Below, piece after piece: positions 11,486 through 25,000 of a stretch of DNA of 64,000 bases. Source of the stretch: Edaphochlamys debaryana (taxonomy: Eukaryota > Chlorophyta > Chlorophyceae > Chlamydomonadales); the NCBI GenBank assembly GCA_016858145.1, contig JAEHOE010000060.1, positions 434,001 to 498,000 on the forward strand. Direction: 5' to 3'. Position 1 is the stretch's first letter, and every line of letters starts with the position of its first letter. Made by a program: the position numbers and the translations under genes. Under the pieces are notes generated by a model. It ran no database searches and was not told where the DNA came from. It was given only the letters and a program-made list of their open reading frames with translations.

Positions 11486-14400
11486 ATGCCGGAAGCAGTA
11501 GACGACGCCAAACCTCAAGGACAAAGCTTGAAAGTCGACCATGAGGCAGTCAGGTACCTGGGTGCCTCGGCTACTCGAGCTTCCGGCCTTCGCTCGACCA
11601 ACCTGTACCCTGTGCCCGTGCGCATCAACAGGCTCAAGAACATTATCTCGACCAAGGAGAAGGAGCTGGAGGAGTCGCGCAGGTGCCGGGGTTCCGTGCA
11701 CTTCCGAGCGTCACGCGCACGGGGTCCCTTACTGGGTCTATGCCCCCGCCCCCACGCAACAGGGAAATCACAGCCCTCAGAGCGCAGCTCAGCACGAAGG
11801 AGAGGGCACTGAGCGCATCGGATCTGGAAATGCGCGTGCTCAAGGAGAGGGTTACGGCAACCGAGGGGTAAGCACACACATTCCTCTCCAACCGCTGAGC
11901 GCAGCAAGCTGCAAAGCTCCCAATGGAGTTACCCCAATTCTGCAACACGGCGGTCTGAGCACCTAACATCCCTTTGCAGAGAGGTGGCAAACATGGCCAA
12001 GGAGCTTGCGGCGCTCAAAGTGGAAAAGGTGGGGGCTTCAGAGCGGGCCAGAGTACTCGGGGGCCAGCGTCCTCCGGGGCTGGAAACGCCTGGGCCACAA
12101 GGAGCTGCAGGGCAACAGGTGGAAGCCTTATTCAGTCTTAAATGTTCTACTGTGAACGGGTGAAATTGCAAGGGTTCCCCGCGTCTCACATGCACTGGAC
12201 GGCATGCCGCTGGCAGGGCGTCGCCGACCCACATGGCCCCGGCACTGACTCGGGTACCGTATCTGCCGTGGCAAGGGCTCTTTGCCGAGCCCGCTGTGCG
12301 GGCCGTACAAGTTGAAGGACACCACTCGACAAGACAACCCATTCCCTCAACCCCAACTTTCCCTCCTGCCTGCATCCTCCCCACCGCACAGCGCAAGCTG
12401 GAGTCCCAGATGGCCGGACTCCTGCGCAAGGGCGCCACGGAGCAGTCGACCGCCGTCATCGCCGCCGCCGAGGCCAAGGCGGCAGCCGCGGAGGCCAAGG
12501 ATGACGCATCGGCCAAGGTGCGCCCAGAGGGCACTGGCCACCATCTGGGTCGGGGCTGATGGCCCCCTGCAGCCTCTGGCAGTCGGCGCACCTTGACTCG
12601 TGCAGACTGTTCCCTTCCTTCTCCTCGTAGAACTGTATGCACTGCAGGCCTGGCGGCCATGCTGACCACAGCCCCTGCCCCCCGCCCCTGCCCCGCAGGC
12701 CTCCAACGGCACCGCGGCCCCCTCTGCGCCCGCCAACCCCGTGCCGCCCAACGAGCACGTGGCCAGCCTGCAGGCCGACCTGCGCATGGCCCGCATGGAC
12801 GGGGAGAAGGCGCAGGAGACCGTGCGGGTGCGCCGGGGAGCAGGCGCGGTAGTGCTGACTTGGGGACAAGTGGCGGAAAGCAAAGTGGCGATGAGAGAGG
12901 GCTGGCAGGGGCCTCGACGGAACGCCCGCTGCTCTGCCCTGACAGCTCTGTGACGCCATATTCCCGCCTCCCCCTGTCACTGCTTGGCCCCAGGCGCTGG
13001 AGAACCTGCTGCGGGCCAAGGACAAGCACATTAACGCCCTGCAGCGCAAGGTGGGCGGATGGGGGGCGACCGCTCGCAGCTGGACTCGCGGAACCCAGGG
13101 CCGAGGCCGTGCGGCGGGCAGGGTACTACTGGGGCCGGCTGCCCTCCACCTCGCTGACGGTGCCGGCTACGACACTCCCGCTCAACCGCCCGAGTTACCG
13201 CACACCTCCCTCCTCCCTGCTGCTCCTCCACCCTCCGCCGCCTCAGGCTGACGAGGCCGACGGCCTGCGCATGAAGTGTCTGGAGTTCGAGAACAAGCTG
13301 CTGGAGGCGGGCAAGCAGCTGGACGAGCTGAGGGCCGAGGGGCGCACCAAGGAGGACGTGCTGCGCACGCGCGACGGCGAGAAGGCGCGGCTGCAGGGGG
13401 AGCTGGACAAGGCCAAGGCGGCGCTGGAGGCGGCGGCGGAGGCGGCCGCCAGGCAGGGCGCCTCGCTCAAGGTGGGCCGGGGCGGGGTGGCAATGGCAGG
13501 GATGGGAGCGCCGCGAAGAGCGAGGGCGCGTGATTGTTGCGAAAACCCGGGTGACCCTGGAGCTCAGCGGCCCGTTGGGAGAAGGGGCGGTACCGGGGAT
13601 GGCGTCCTGAGCCCCGCGCCGCCTCTCGTGCCCGCAGGCCTCCGAGACGCGCGGCTCCGCTCTGGAGCAGGAGGTGTCGGTGCTGGTGGGGCAGCTGGCT
13701 CGCACCAGCGCCGTGGCGCAGCGGGTTGCCGTGGCGGAGGTCAAGGCGGGTGAGCACCGGGCGGCGAGGGGGAGCAGCCGGGGCCCTCAAGCCGTGGAGG
13801 TAGCGGAAGCGGGAAGTTGCGCCGAAGCCGCCGGAGCAGCAGTGGGAGCGCGCAGCGGCACAGTAAGGAAGCGAGCTGTGTCCACATACTGCCATTCAGA
13901 AACGTGCCGACAAGGCACAGAGCCCGAATGGAGCTGCATGCCCTTTCTGCTTCCTCGCTCGCGCTCAACCTGTACGGTCTGCCCCCGCCCTTTGCCCCCA
14001 GGCTGCAAGGACGAGGGCACCGTGCACGTGACCCGGCACCTGGAGGAGGTGCGGTTCATGAGCGGCGAGGTGGCTCGGCTGCAGACCCGCATCGGGCAGC
14101 TGGAGAAGGAGCTGGCGGTGGCGCACGAGCTCAAGGTGGGAGCAGCATGGAGGGGAGGGGCGGAGGGGTAGGACTTCGGAGGGTGGGGGCGGGACTTGAG
14201 AAAAGTGGGCCGTGCGGGCAGGGTCTGCGGGGGCGTCGGAGGTGGGAGAACAAGGGGCGTATGGGAGGGGCTCTGCCACACGGGGCTGATGATGGCAGCG
14301 GTCATGGAACTGGGACGGAGGCGGGAGGCGGGATGTGGGCATGCTTGCACGGGCCAAGATGGGATATGGAAGCACACGGCCAACGAAGCTGGCCTTGGTA

Positions 14401-15729
14401 TGGGCCTGGTAGTCTCTGACTGCACTGTGGGCTCAAGTTCCTCCCACCCTACCCTCTCATGCAACTCCCCGCAGGAGAAGTACAAGGACCAGGTCACCAC
14501 CGCGGGCCTGACCCCCGCCAGCCCCAGCGCCAGCCCCGGCCCCGGCCTGCCCGGCTCGCGCCCCTCCTCGCGCCCCTCCTCGCGCCCCTCCTCCGCGCAG
14601 CGCCGCCCCGTCTCCGCCTCCGCCAGCCCCGCCCCCACCGCACGCACAGCGCGCCCCGTCTCGGCGCCCCGCAGCGCCGTGCGTGCATCCACCAACTCCA
14701 TACCCGCGGGCATGGGTGCGGCCGCCGCAGCCGGAGCCTCGCCGTCCCCGGCGGACAACCGCCCCAGCTCGCGCGGCCGCGTCCCGGGCGTGCGGACCAG
14801 CTTCTCCGGCCTGCCCATGGGGGGCCAGGCCGCCACGGGCGCCGCCAGCGGGATGCGCCGCTCGCCGCGGCCGCAGCCGTGGGAGGCACAGCTGTCCCCC
14901 ACCAAGTCCCCCACCGCCGCGGCGGCCAAGCGGAAGGACGGGCCTGCGCCGGAGGCTGCGGCTGCAGCCGCCAACGGCGCCGCTCCCGCGGCCGAGGGCG
15001 GCGACGCTTCCGCGCCGGCGGCCGAGGGCGCGGCTGCGCCGGCAGTCCCTGCCCCCGGCACTGGCGCGGTGCGCCCCAGCACGCCCAACCGCGGCAGCCG
15101 CCCCGGCAGCGCCAGCGCCGCCGCCGCCAAGCCCCTCAGCCTCCCGCCCTTCCGCTCCGGCGTGTCCCCGGTCGCCAAGCCCGTGACGGCGGCCGCGGCC
15201 CAGGCCCGCGCCGTCGCCAACGCCCGCTCCGCGCCGGCCCCCAGGCAGGGCTCCGTGGGCGGCGCCCCGCCGGCTGCGGCCGCTACGGAGCCAGCCCAAG
15301 CCGCCGACGCCGGGCTGCAGACGGACGCGCCGTCCGCCCTGGCGGCGCTGAAGAGCAACGCCAGCGGCCCCAAGAGCCCGGGCGCGGGCCCCAAGGGCCC
15401 CGCCAAGAGCCCCACAGGCGCTGGCAAGGGGTTTGAGGCGGGCTCTACCAAGGACGCTGAGACGGAGACCGGGGAGTCCAAGGAGGCTGTGGAGACCAAG
15501 GAGACGGGCGCGGGGCCGGACGCGGAGGCAGTGCCGGAGGCAGTAGACCCGCCCCAGGAGGTGAGGCGCGATGGGTCGTTGAGGGCGACATAGGCTGCCA
15601 TTCCTTGGGCGGGTGCCTGCAACGACCAAAACCCGCTCCTGCATATGAAGAGAGTTCTCCACACAGGCTACTGACCGACTGGCACGTACTGCCCTGTCGT
15701 TCCCGCGGCAGGAGGTGGCCGCATCCTAA
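11486..15729 (+). CDS. Long coiled-coil protein with Pro/Ser/Ala-rich disordered C-terminus
   Basis: I do not recognise the exact family. Splicing about ten exons keeps one frame: 11486-11682, 11763-11867, 11980-12028, 12392-12517, then exons beginning near 12700, 12994, 13248, 13639, 14003 and 14476, and a last exon 15712-15729 ending EVAAS-stop. The first two thirds is heptad-like coiled coil (NIISTKEKELEESR, ALRAQLSTKERALSASDLEM, RLQTRIGQLEKELAVAHEL). The large exon from 14476 is low complexity, with three RPSS repeats at 14557-14592, many SP/KSP sites and Ala-rich runs, and turns acidic near the end. That combination is common in cytoskeletal or ciliary scaffold proteins, but this is inference. 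The start is uncertain: the frame is open back to an ATG at 11108, and 11486 was chosen as the nearer Met upstream of the coiled coil. Confidence 0.75.
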
Positions 15730-17123
15730 ACGCTGGCGTGGCAGCGGCCGCCACGCTGCCTGGCGTGGGCTGGCGGAGGAGGCGGAGACCGGCGTCCGTG
15801 CAGCCACCTGCTCTGGGTATGGCGGGACCCTGCACCTGGGCTGGCAGGGGCGAGCACGGAGAAGCGGCCTCGCGGGGGGACGCCGGGTGCATGATGACCG
15901 GACGGGGCAGGAGGACAGATTTGGACAGCGCACCGCGACAACTGACAGGCTAGCCCGGGCACTGACACGTGACTGTTTGGCCCGACGGAGTTGATAGGCT
16001 AGACGCTACGCTATAATCGGAGGGACAGAGACACGACGCAGCAGCAGCAAACACCATGCGCGCACCCTACATACTAGCAGCATCACGTACTAAGACGTGC
16101 AGCGGGGGGTCTGCGCGCGATGGGAACTTACGGGAAAGGCAGCTGGCGGTGGGATTACCCAGGGAACGCTCGATGTGATGTTGCCGGTTTGCGTGCGCGG
16201 CGCGCACGCCCGTGATGGCTCACACCGGGAGGTTGGGTTGACGTATGATGAAGTCTTGAGACGGGACTTTCGACACGGGCGTTTGTACACGGGCGTTTGT
16301 ACGCGTATCAGCGTGCGTAATGGCGTGCGGATGTGAAATCATACTGTGCTGGCAGGGCGGACCTTGAGGGCTAGTGATGTGCGACCCTTGATGGCGGGGA
16401 CGCGGGCGTGATGGCGGGGACGCCCGCGGTGTGACGAAACATCCGACGAAGGCTGGGCGGGTTGGTCCTCTCTGGACGGTGGCCCGGACATCCACTGCCC
16501 CCTGTAGATATGCAACGTCATTACTGGTGCCACACATCGCGTGCGCCCGTCTAGTTTCCACTTTCCAGTCGGCCCTGGCCACTGACAGTCCTGCGGCTCC
16601 AGCGGCACCCCAACGCAGTAACCCCTGCTACAGGTAAGGCGCAAGACTTCAGCTGCAGCAACGCCAGCCTGGGTGGCAAGTGGTGCAGCACAGAGGTCCT
16701 GCGGGGGCGGCGGGACAGAAGAGAACGTGCGCGAGGGGAGCTTGAGGACGAGCCGCAATCCGTCGGTTGCCCGGCATGAGCGAGCACGGCATACCGCCGC
16801 CTGTGTGAGATCAATTGCCGAGGGCGCTAGCGCTTTGCTAGCTGGCGCGTGTTGCGTCAGACGTCAGACGCGGCGACTGGGCTCGTCGGGCTCGTTGGGC
16901 CTCGAGAATGCGTAAGAACTCACGGATCGGGCGGGGCTTTTCACATCCACCGGGTTCGCAGAAGCCCCTTCGGTTGCGCCTTCTGATTATGCTGGATACT
17001 GCTACAACACTGACACGCGATCTCGGTTTGCTAGTTCTACGCTCATTGCCCTCAAGCGATACACGCTCTTGCGAACGCCGTGGTCATCTGCCGCGCACCA
17101 AACGCACGGCCCAACCAGCACCA
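15730..17123. other. Intergenic region with short direct repeats
   Basis: No gene recognised. Small tandem duplications are visible: GGGCGTTTGTAC twice at about 16279-16302, and a roughly 20-base unit containing GTGATGGCGGGGACG twice at about 16388-16430. The 3' part is the presumed promoter of glutamate 5-kinase copy A and shows no clear similarity to the corresponding sequence upstream of copy B. Confidence 0.5.
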
Positions 17124-20100
17124 ATGTCGCGACCTCGTGGATATGTCAAGGAGGTGCTGGGCACGGACGCCTCCATTTTCGTAAGTCGTGGGGGGGCACG
17201 GCCGGGGAATCTTCCGGGACATGTCAGCGGAACCGCCGCAAAGCATATCGCATGTTCGCGAATCATAGGATTGAGGGGGCAGCGCTGGGTTCATCCTTTG
17301 CCGGGCGCGCGTGTGTGGCGAACGACACGGGGCCATGCCGACATGCTTCCGCGCTCGAACGCGCGAGCACAGCGGCCTGCGGCACAGTCTTGGGCCTCTG
17401 CGATATGGACGCACTTGTGACGTCACCGCGGCGGGTCCGCTGGCAGTTCCCTTCCAGCTCTCCCGACACCGCTTGCTCTTTCGGCTCCACGCCGCAATCG
17501 CGGCCCAACCTTTTTGGCCCCTTGAGTGTTGCTACCGCTCTCTCTCACCCTCTTCCCTGACTCTCAGGTCATCAAGGTCGGGACCTCGTCGCTGGTGCGA
17601 CCCGAGCACCAGACCGTCAACCTCTCGTCCCTTGCCCGACTGTGCGAGGCCGTCCGAGACCTCCGTTGCGAGGGTGAGCCGGGTGATGGCGTTCCCCCGG
17701 TTTGTGCCCGCAAGGCCGTGGACAGGCAGTAGACAGCCCGTGGCCGGGCGTCACAGCGTCTCGGCCCGATGCGGGTCGCGGAATGAGAGATGCGCGGCAT
17801 CCGTTCCACAACCCTTGACCGCTCTTCCTTGCTCTCCCTCCGCACCCCTCCACCGAGCTTAGGCCACCACGTGATCATCGTCACCTCTGGCGCTGTCGGC
17901 GTGGGCTGCCAGCACCTGGGCCTCCCCGCGCCCGACCCCAGCCGACGCAGGGCGCTGGCGGCAGTGGGGCAGGTGGGGCGGCGGGAAGCTCCAAGCTGCT
18001 GCTCAAGACTGGTCCAGGGCTCCCCGATATCGGTACTCCACCTCCCCTTTCATCTTCCATCATCTGACTCGCTTCAACTACCGGGCCCCACTCCCACACC
18101 ACAGGTTCAGCTCATCCGCTACTACGAGGACTTCCTGGCGGCCCTGGGCCTGGTGGGGCCGGGGGAGGGGAGGGGCACGCGCTCATGTCTTCCATTGTCC
18201 TGCCCTCCTCCTATCTCACCTTTGCCTTCCGTCCTCTCCCTCCCCAGACATGCGCGCAGGTGCTCCTGACGCTAGACAACCTGGCGGTACGGCAGCAGTA
18301 CCTCAGCGCCCGCCACACCTTCGCGGAGCTCCTCAGCTTCGGAGTGGTGCCCGTCGTCAACGAGAACGTGAGGGGGGAAGGGAGGATCGGGGAGTGCGGG
18401 ACCGGGGAGAGGTCTTGACACGAGAGGCTTGGGCTGGGAGCGCGAGGGGTCAGGGGACGTGCTGGCAGCGGCACCCGTTCATAACGAAACCTCTGAACCC
18501 CCTTCGCAGGATACGGTGGCGGCGCAGGAGGCCCGCTTCGGGGACAACGACACGCTCGCAGCGCAGGCAAGCGGCCTGGGTGCTAGGCATTGCTTGCAGC
18601 GGCACCCCGGTGTCTGATACGTACAGAGCCCGTTGCCTAACCCCACTGGCCACTGCCCTCCCCCCCAGGTGGCAGCGCTGGTCGGCGCTGACTGGCTGTA
18701 CCTGCTCACAGACGTGGACTGCCTCTACACGGGTGGGTGGGCGGGCATGAGCTGGGGTTGGGCATGACTTGGAGGTGGACATGAGCCTGGAAGGCGCCAG
18801 GGCGACGAACACAACGGTCCCTGCGTCCTGACTTCCCCGCCCTCGCCTCCTCCTCCGCAGCCAACCCCAAGGACGACCCCACCGCAGTCCCCATCCACGA
18901 GGTGAGAAAGGGCGGAGCGGAGGGCGGGGTTCAGCCGCCTCCGCCATCGACATGCGAGCCACCGGCCCCTCGCCTTCCTCGACCCCTCCCCCCCACCGCC
19001 CACCCCGCCCCCCTCCACCCCCCAGGTGGAGGACATCTCCCGCCTGGCCGCCGACACGACCTCCCGCGGCACCGCCTGGGGTACGGGCGGCATGGCCACC
19101 AAGCTCACCGCGGGCCGCATCGCCACGGCCGCGGGCTGCACCATGGTCATCTGCAGCGCGGCGGTGCCAGAGAACATCGTGCGCATTGCAAAGGCGAGGA
19201 GGGGAGGGGGTGGAGGAATCAGCACACGACTGCGGGCTGTGCGGGGCTACAGTGGCGGGAGTAACCTGGAAGCCCGTCTGATCAACACATTCTTCTTCTT
19301 CTTCTGTTATCTTGTCAGGGCGAGCCCAACATTGGGACCAAGTTCCACCCGCTTCCCTGCTGCCTTAAGGGCCGCAAGCGCTGGATCCTGTCCGTGCCCG
19401 TGCGGTGAGTAATGTACGGCAAATGCTGATGAAGCCTTTTGCACAACGCGCGAGTCGCTCACCTAAATCCCTCCACACTCCCCACTTTCCTCTTGCCTTC
19501 CAGGGGCCAGCTGTGGCTGAGCCCCGCCGCGGTGCGGTCAGTGCGGGACCGCGGCCGTCTGCTGGTGGCGGCGGGGGTGGAGCGCGCGGAGGGCGACTTC
19601 GCCGCCCAGGTGGGGCAGGGATCCCTCTGTGGCAGGATCCACCGCTGGGCTCGCGCTCCCTGTCCCTTAGCCTTCCACTTCGCGCACCTGCCGAAGCCCT
19701 CCTTCCGATCCCCGACCCCTCCCTCCTCCCCCGCAGGAGTGCGTGTCCCTGCTGGACCCCGCCGGCCGCGAGTTCGCCCGCGGCCTCGTCAACCTCTCAG
19801 CCACCGACCTAGCGGCGCTGCTGGCCTGGGCGGCGGAGCACGACCTGGGCGCCCTGATCACGGGGGACAACAGCCCCGGGGCCGTGCTCAGCCCCATGGG
19901 TCTCAGCCCGCCAGGCGGCAGCACCGACCTCGCCGCCGTCGGCGCGGCAGTGGCGGCGCCGTCAGCAGGGCACGTGGCGGCGCCGTCAGCAGGGCACGTG
20001 GCGGCGCCGTCAGCAGGGCACGTGGCGGCGCCGTCAGCAGGGCACGTGGCGGCGCCATCAGCCGGGCACGTGGCGGCGCCGCCGTCCGCATTTGCGACGG

Positions 20101-20739
20101 CGGCGGCTGGCGCGGTCGCGTCGCAGGTGTTGTTACCGCGGCGCAGCAGCAGCGGCGGCGTCCGCTGCGTGGCGCTAGGCTCACACGGCGGCGTCACGGC
20201 GGGCCTGGCGCTTCGGCTCGCCACGTCGGCGGCGGTGGCGGCTGGTGAGGAGGAGGCCGGCGACGACTGCGCGCTGGGCTACGACCTGGCCTTCGAGGTG
20301 GTGGTGCACAGGTGCGTGGGGCAGGGCGTGGGGCGGGTGCGTGGAGGGGAACCGGTGCGTGGGGCAGGGCCCGCTGCGGCGGTTGTTGCTCCAACGGCAC
20401 AGCCGTCGGGGCGGACAGGGCGTTGCGGGTAGACAGGAAGTTGGGCAGATAGGAAGGCTGGGTGGATAGATAGGTCATGGCAGCTTGGCATCCAAGCAAA
20501 ATCCTACACATCAGCCTGTCCCTACCTCATCCCACACCACACCTCCCCCCCGCAGGAGCAACCTGGTCCTGCTGGCAGCGAGCGAGGAGGGCCCCGAACC
20601 CTTGGGCGCCTGCACGCCCGCAGAGGGGCTGGAGGGCGGGGAGGGCGCCGAGGAGGGGGCGTGCGGCCGCAGCGAGGGCGAGTCCCTCCCCGAGCAGGCG
20701 GCGGCAGAGGCGCTGATGGGCATGGAGGTGGGGGCGTGA
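17124..20739 (+). CDS. proB: Glutamate 5-kinase (ProB type), copy A
   Basis: Phosphorylates glutamate to glutamyl-5-phosphate, the first step of proline synthesis. Thirteen exons splice in frame to 573 residues: 17124-17180, 17568-17673, 17863-17972, 18105-18152, 18248-18367, 18510-18566, 18669-18732, 18861-18901, 19026-19193, 19319-19404, 19504-19609, 19737-20311, 20556-20739. Amino-acid-kinase motifs are [45 protein letters not shown] and [13 protein letters not shown]-like tail follows ([44 protein letters not shown]). Plants usually fuse this kinase to the reductase as P5CS; here it stands alone, as in bacteria. After the PUA-like part comes a non-conserved tail with five 24-base repeats encoding VAAPSAGH. 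Two introns start with GC (donors at 18567 and 19194). The start was chosen because copy B opens with a matching [10 protein letters not shown] exon. Confidence 0.95.
19950..20083 (+). repeat. In-frame 24-bp tandem repeat inside glutamate 5-kinase copy A
   Basis: Five 24-base units (19950-20069) plus a partial sixth. Each encodes VAAPSAGH and each junction makes a CACGTG palindrome. The fifth unit has two substitutions. Copy B lacks the array, so it expanded after the duplication or was lost from B. Confidence 0.95.
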
Positions 20740-22056
20740 GCGGCGGGGTCCAGCGGGTGCGTGATTGCAGTAATTGCATTGTGCTGCTTGCATCCCTGGT
20801 GATGGGCTGGCGCAGCCGGGTGTCATGGGTTCGGTGTAGCGGGGTGGTGGGCGCGCCGAGTGTTCAGCTGCGGTGGCACGTCTACAAGTAGTGAGAAGGA
20901 ACGCCAATTTATTGGGCTATGGTACGTTGAAGGCGGGCCATGCAACACGTTGAGAGTGTGCTATGTGGGATATTAGGGATTTCGAATGACACAACTAACC
21001 AACTATTGCCGTGGAGTGCCAGTACGGCAGCAGGATTTCACCGCGCATTTTGTGGTTACACATCCGTTTGACGTATCTGCGGTGCTGTGTTTTGTATCAT
21101 GGCGGGAGCGAGCCGGGGGCCATACATCCAAGCGGGTTATGCAGCTGCCGAGCGCCCCCCGCGCCAAATGAACGTGGCGAAGGCCGCTCGGTCGAGCCGT
21201 CAAGGCAATAATGCAGAGGCTCGAGTTCGCCCTGCAGGAACTCGCGCCCGTGATGGTATCATCAGGGGCTAGGCCTCCCGCTTATCGATGATGACCTGGA
21301 TGATGAGAAATTACAAGTGATGATCTGGCTGATGGAGGTCGGGGAGTCGGCCCAGGCCCACTCCGCACAGGCGCGTGCAATGGAAGAGGAGAAGCTCCTG
21401 TGCCGTTGAGTCCAAACTGACCACACGATAAGAGCACCTGCCTGCAGCAGTGACAAGCGCACTGGCCGGTGCGCATGCTGGCCAGTGCCTTGGCTGTTGG
21501 CCAAACCTCCTCGCAACACACGGGGTCGGCATGGGAGAGGGAGGGGAATGACCAGAGGAGACATGGCAGCACAAGAACAGATTCAATGGAAGCTACATGC
21601 AACTGTGGGCAAATGCCACGACCCAAGATCCAGGCCCAGATGGCGTCACCATGACCGTCCAGAACCCGGGCCTAGGTCCTTCGATCTAACCCTGGGCCTC
21701 AGAACCAAGTCTCCGGGAGCATCGATCATCCCTTGGGCCTACAAGAACCTTAACATACAATCCGACCCATGAGCACACAACAGGCTGCTATCATGCCTGA
21801 AGAAAGCAAAGGCACATATGGTCGCTACCGCAGGGTGCCATCTGGACGCCACACCCCCGTGGCAGCTCCGGCACGTAGGCGCGAGGCGCGTCGCCGTGGG
21901 GACCGCTCAAGCCGTACGCAGCCGGCGGGCGGCGGCGCACAAGGAAGCAGCACCACCAAGAGGCCCAACCCCTTCTCTCCCCCACCCCCCACACAGATAT
22001 CGACAGGGAGGAAGCGTTGACGTGACTCCAGCGCTACGCCACCTGGGCCCCGCAGC
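20740..22056. other. Convergent intergenic region between kinase A and EGF/F5-8C A
   Basis: It holds the 3' flanks of two converging genes. No further gene is seen and there is no evident similarity to the equivalent region at 31154-32750, although the genes on both sides are duplicated. Confidence 0.5.
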
Positions 22057-25000
22057 TCAGGCTGCGATGACCCTTAGTTCGTAGATCTGTGGGAGAGGAG
22101 AGCCACGTTGGCAGGGCAGGGGCGGTCGGAACGATGTGTTGCAGGCAGGCACCTGCAAGCTTGACCCTAGCACCCTAGCCCACAAGCAAAGCAGCCTTGC
22201 CAGAAACACGCGGAGTGGGTCAGCACGCCCTCACGTACCACCATCATAGTGGCGAACTGCGAGGCACTCCAGTCGTAGGGCGAGTAACACCACTTCAAGC
22301 TCTTGGCGCTATAGGCTTGGGAAAAGCTGTACGCCCAGCTGTGTTGGAAAGGGGAGTGGAGCGGAGGGCGGACAGGTGGGGGGAAGTACGGGCGTGTGGG
22401 AACCGGGGGGTACCGGTAGGGGCGGGAGGTGGGGTGTGGTGCGTGCGGTACATAGCATATGGCATCTGGATGGGGCCATCTATCCACCCTGCACACCCAT
22501 CGCCTTATGGCTCTCACACTTGAGTCCCTTCTACAATGATGGGCAAGCTGGGGGAGCCAGAGGTCGTGTAGTCCCAGACCGTCGTTCCGGTGCTTTGCTG
22601 GATTGCGATGCTTGCCGTCCCGTTGCTCGAGGCCGCGCAGCTGACGTTGACCTGAGGCAGCCAGACAAGGGGTGCAAAGAGGGTTCAGGTCCTGAGCTAG
22701 CCTATACCCCAGGCTGGTTGGCACGCGGACATGCAGGGAAGATAGCGAGCTAGCGGACGCCCGCTCTCAACCCTCAAAGCGCGCCACCAGCCCGCACCAC
22801 GAACGCAGTGCATTTAAGGCCCGAGCGAGACGCCAAAGACAACCGGACATGGCAACCGCACGCATGCTCGGGGGCAGCAGCTGCCTGCGGGCGTACCTTG
22901 GTGATGCTGATGGGCGAGGTCCCGAGAGTGACATTTACGCAGATGCGGCCCCCCATGTCGTACGACATCTGAGGGGCGTTGGGCAATCAGCATTACGATA
23001 CAGGGCTGAGGCACGACAGGCAGAGCTGTCCACCCACTGGCATGTCCCGTCAAGCCGGTGGCTAACACCGACCAAGATGCAGTGAGGTGCAAGGTATGGC
23101 GGGGCATGGAGGAGCGCCCTGCTGGCCGCGGCCCCGCCACTATCTACTTGCTGACTCACCCAGCCGGTGCTCGTGCTGCCGTCAACGGCACTGGTACACT
23201 GGTTAGGGTTGGAGGAGCAGGTGACGGGCTTGCCTTGGGCCACGTTGGTGCCGCTGAGGCTGAGCACTGCGTCTGCGCGGGACGATGGCGGACGGAATCC
23301 CAGGTCAGGAAGTGGGTGGCAGAGGCATTCGTGACTTCAAAAAGGCTTCAACTAGTGTTCCAGGCACTCTTCTTAACTCGGAGGAGCATCCCGTGCATGA
23401 GCGGCGCTGGTGCTGCCATTTGCGTGCAGCGCTTGCACACGCCGCCCCATCCAACTCCACCCAACTCACTGCAAGTGCCTGTAGTGGCGTTCCAGACGGA
23501 CGTTGAGGGGCAGGAGCAGGTGTACTTGCGCCCCGTCGAGGTCAGCGCACGGGCGCAGGTGCCCAGTCCACAGGGGTTGGGCACGCAGGGGTCTGCGCGG
23601 GCACAGCACGCGCGTGGCAATTTGTGGATGCGGGTCAGGAGCACATGTAACAAGGTTAAGAGGGGGGTGACAGGCTCACTCCTAGGATCAATCGTTGCAG
23701 GGATGAGGGGCCGCGACAGACGAGCAGCTGCGCCCCCCCCTGCAAGCCCCCGTTCGTATGGTGTGCACCCACCCACGCACCTTGGCAGTCTCCCCGGGTA
23801 GCATTGTAGAACTTGGTGGGCTGGTTGGGGCAGTCGCACCTGCGGGGCGCAATGAGGGGTCATCCAGGACACGTCTTGGAATGCTTCTGTGTCCAAGCCC
23901 AGGCCGCTCTCGTACGGTGCTTCCCCAGGCAGTTTGGTCCCTACCACCCGGCCGCGGGCCCCACCCCTTCTCGCCTGTAGCCCCCGAGCGTGTTGGCACA
24001 GAAGCCAGATCCCTGGCAGGGCCCCGGCCAAGACTGGAGGCACTCGTTGGCGTCCGCACAGCCAGTGCCGGTGTACCAGTAGCCCTTGCTGTGAGGGTGG
24101 CGGGTGAGAGGCCGGGTGCGCAGGTGTGTGGGCGTAGTGGGCGTGGGTAGGGAAAGGGCAGGGCAGATGACGGTCACCCCAGCGCACGGCCCGGTACTCA
24201 CGAGCAGTTGCACTTGTATGACCCGGGCTGAAGGGAATGGGGAGGGCCGACGCGGCGGAGAGTGAGCAAGCGGAAGGGCGTCGGGAATGCTTGAAGCTTA
24301 GGTCGGGAGGTGAGGGCGGGGAGGAGCAAGCGCACAGGGCCCGCCCAGGACCGCTGCGCCCCTCCGCACAGCCCTCGCACCGTACCGTGTTTTCGCAGGT
24401 GGAATTGCCCTTGCAGGGGCTGATGAGCGCGGCGCACTGCACGGTGGGAAGCAAGCACAGCCCTTCAAGGCACAGCGGCCGCCATGCGAAGTTCTGAGCC
24501 CCGCAGCCGCTGGGCACCCGGCCCCTCGCTCCCGAGCGGTCTCCATACCTCGTTGTTGTCTGCATGTGCACGGGGCGGGCAGGGCCGGGGGCGGGCAGGG
24601 GGGCGAGCGGTCGGCAAGGAATTAGAAAGGGCGGGGCGAGGGGTGGCGGTGGCATGCTCCAGGTTCCGTCAAGCCGAGTCCACGGGTTGCGCCCTGGGTA
24701 CCCCCCCTTGGCCCCGTCGCTCACCCACGCAGGTGGTACCATTGTAGGAGAAACCCGCAGGGCAAACGCAGCTGCGCAAGGGAAGGGGCCGGGTTTGGGG
24801 GTTGAGTTCATCTGCACGTTGCGGAACACAGTATTCAGACGGCCAGCATTCGGCGTCGCCGCCCATGCCGCACCTGAAGCTGCCGTTGGTGTTGAGGCAA
24901 CGCGCAGTGCCTTTACAGAGCTGGTAGGCGCACTGCGGTCGATAAGCACAGGGTTTCTACGGGGTAAGCTTGAGCGGGAAGTCCAGATGGGCCGGGGAGG

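Noticed and set aside
13787..15664. 625-codon minus-strand open frame opposite the coiled-coil gene
   Set aside because: It arises from the composition of the opposite strand, which carries the phase-consistent spliced coiled-coil protein.
16945..16985. tRNA-like T-arm (GGGTTCG) near 16961
   Set aside because: No matching acceptor stem, D-arm or anticodon arm could be folded around it.
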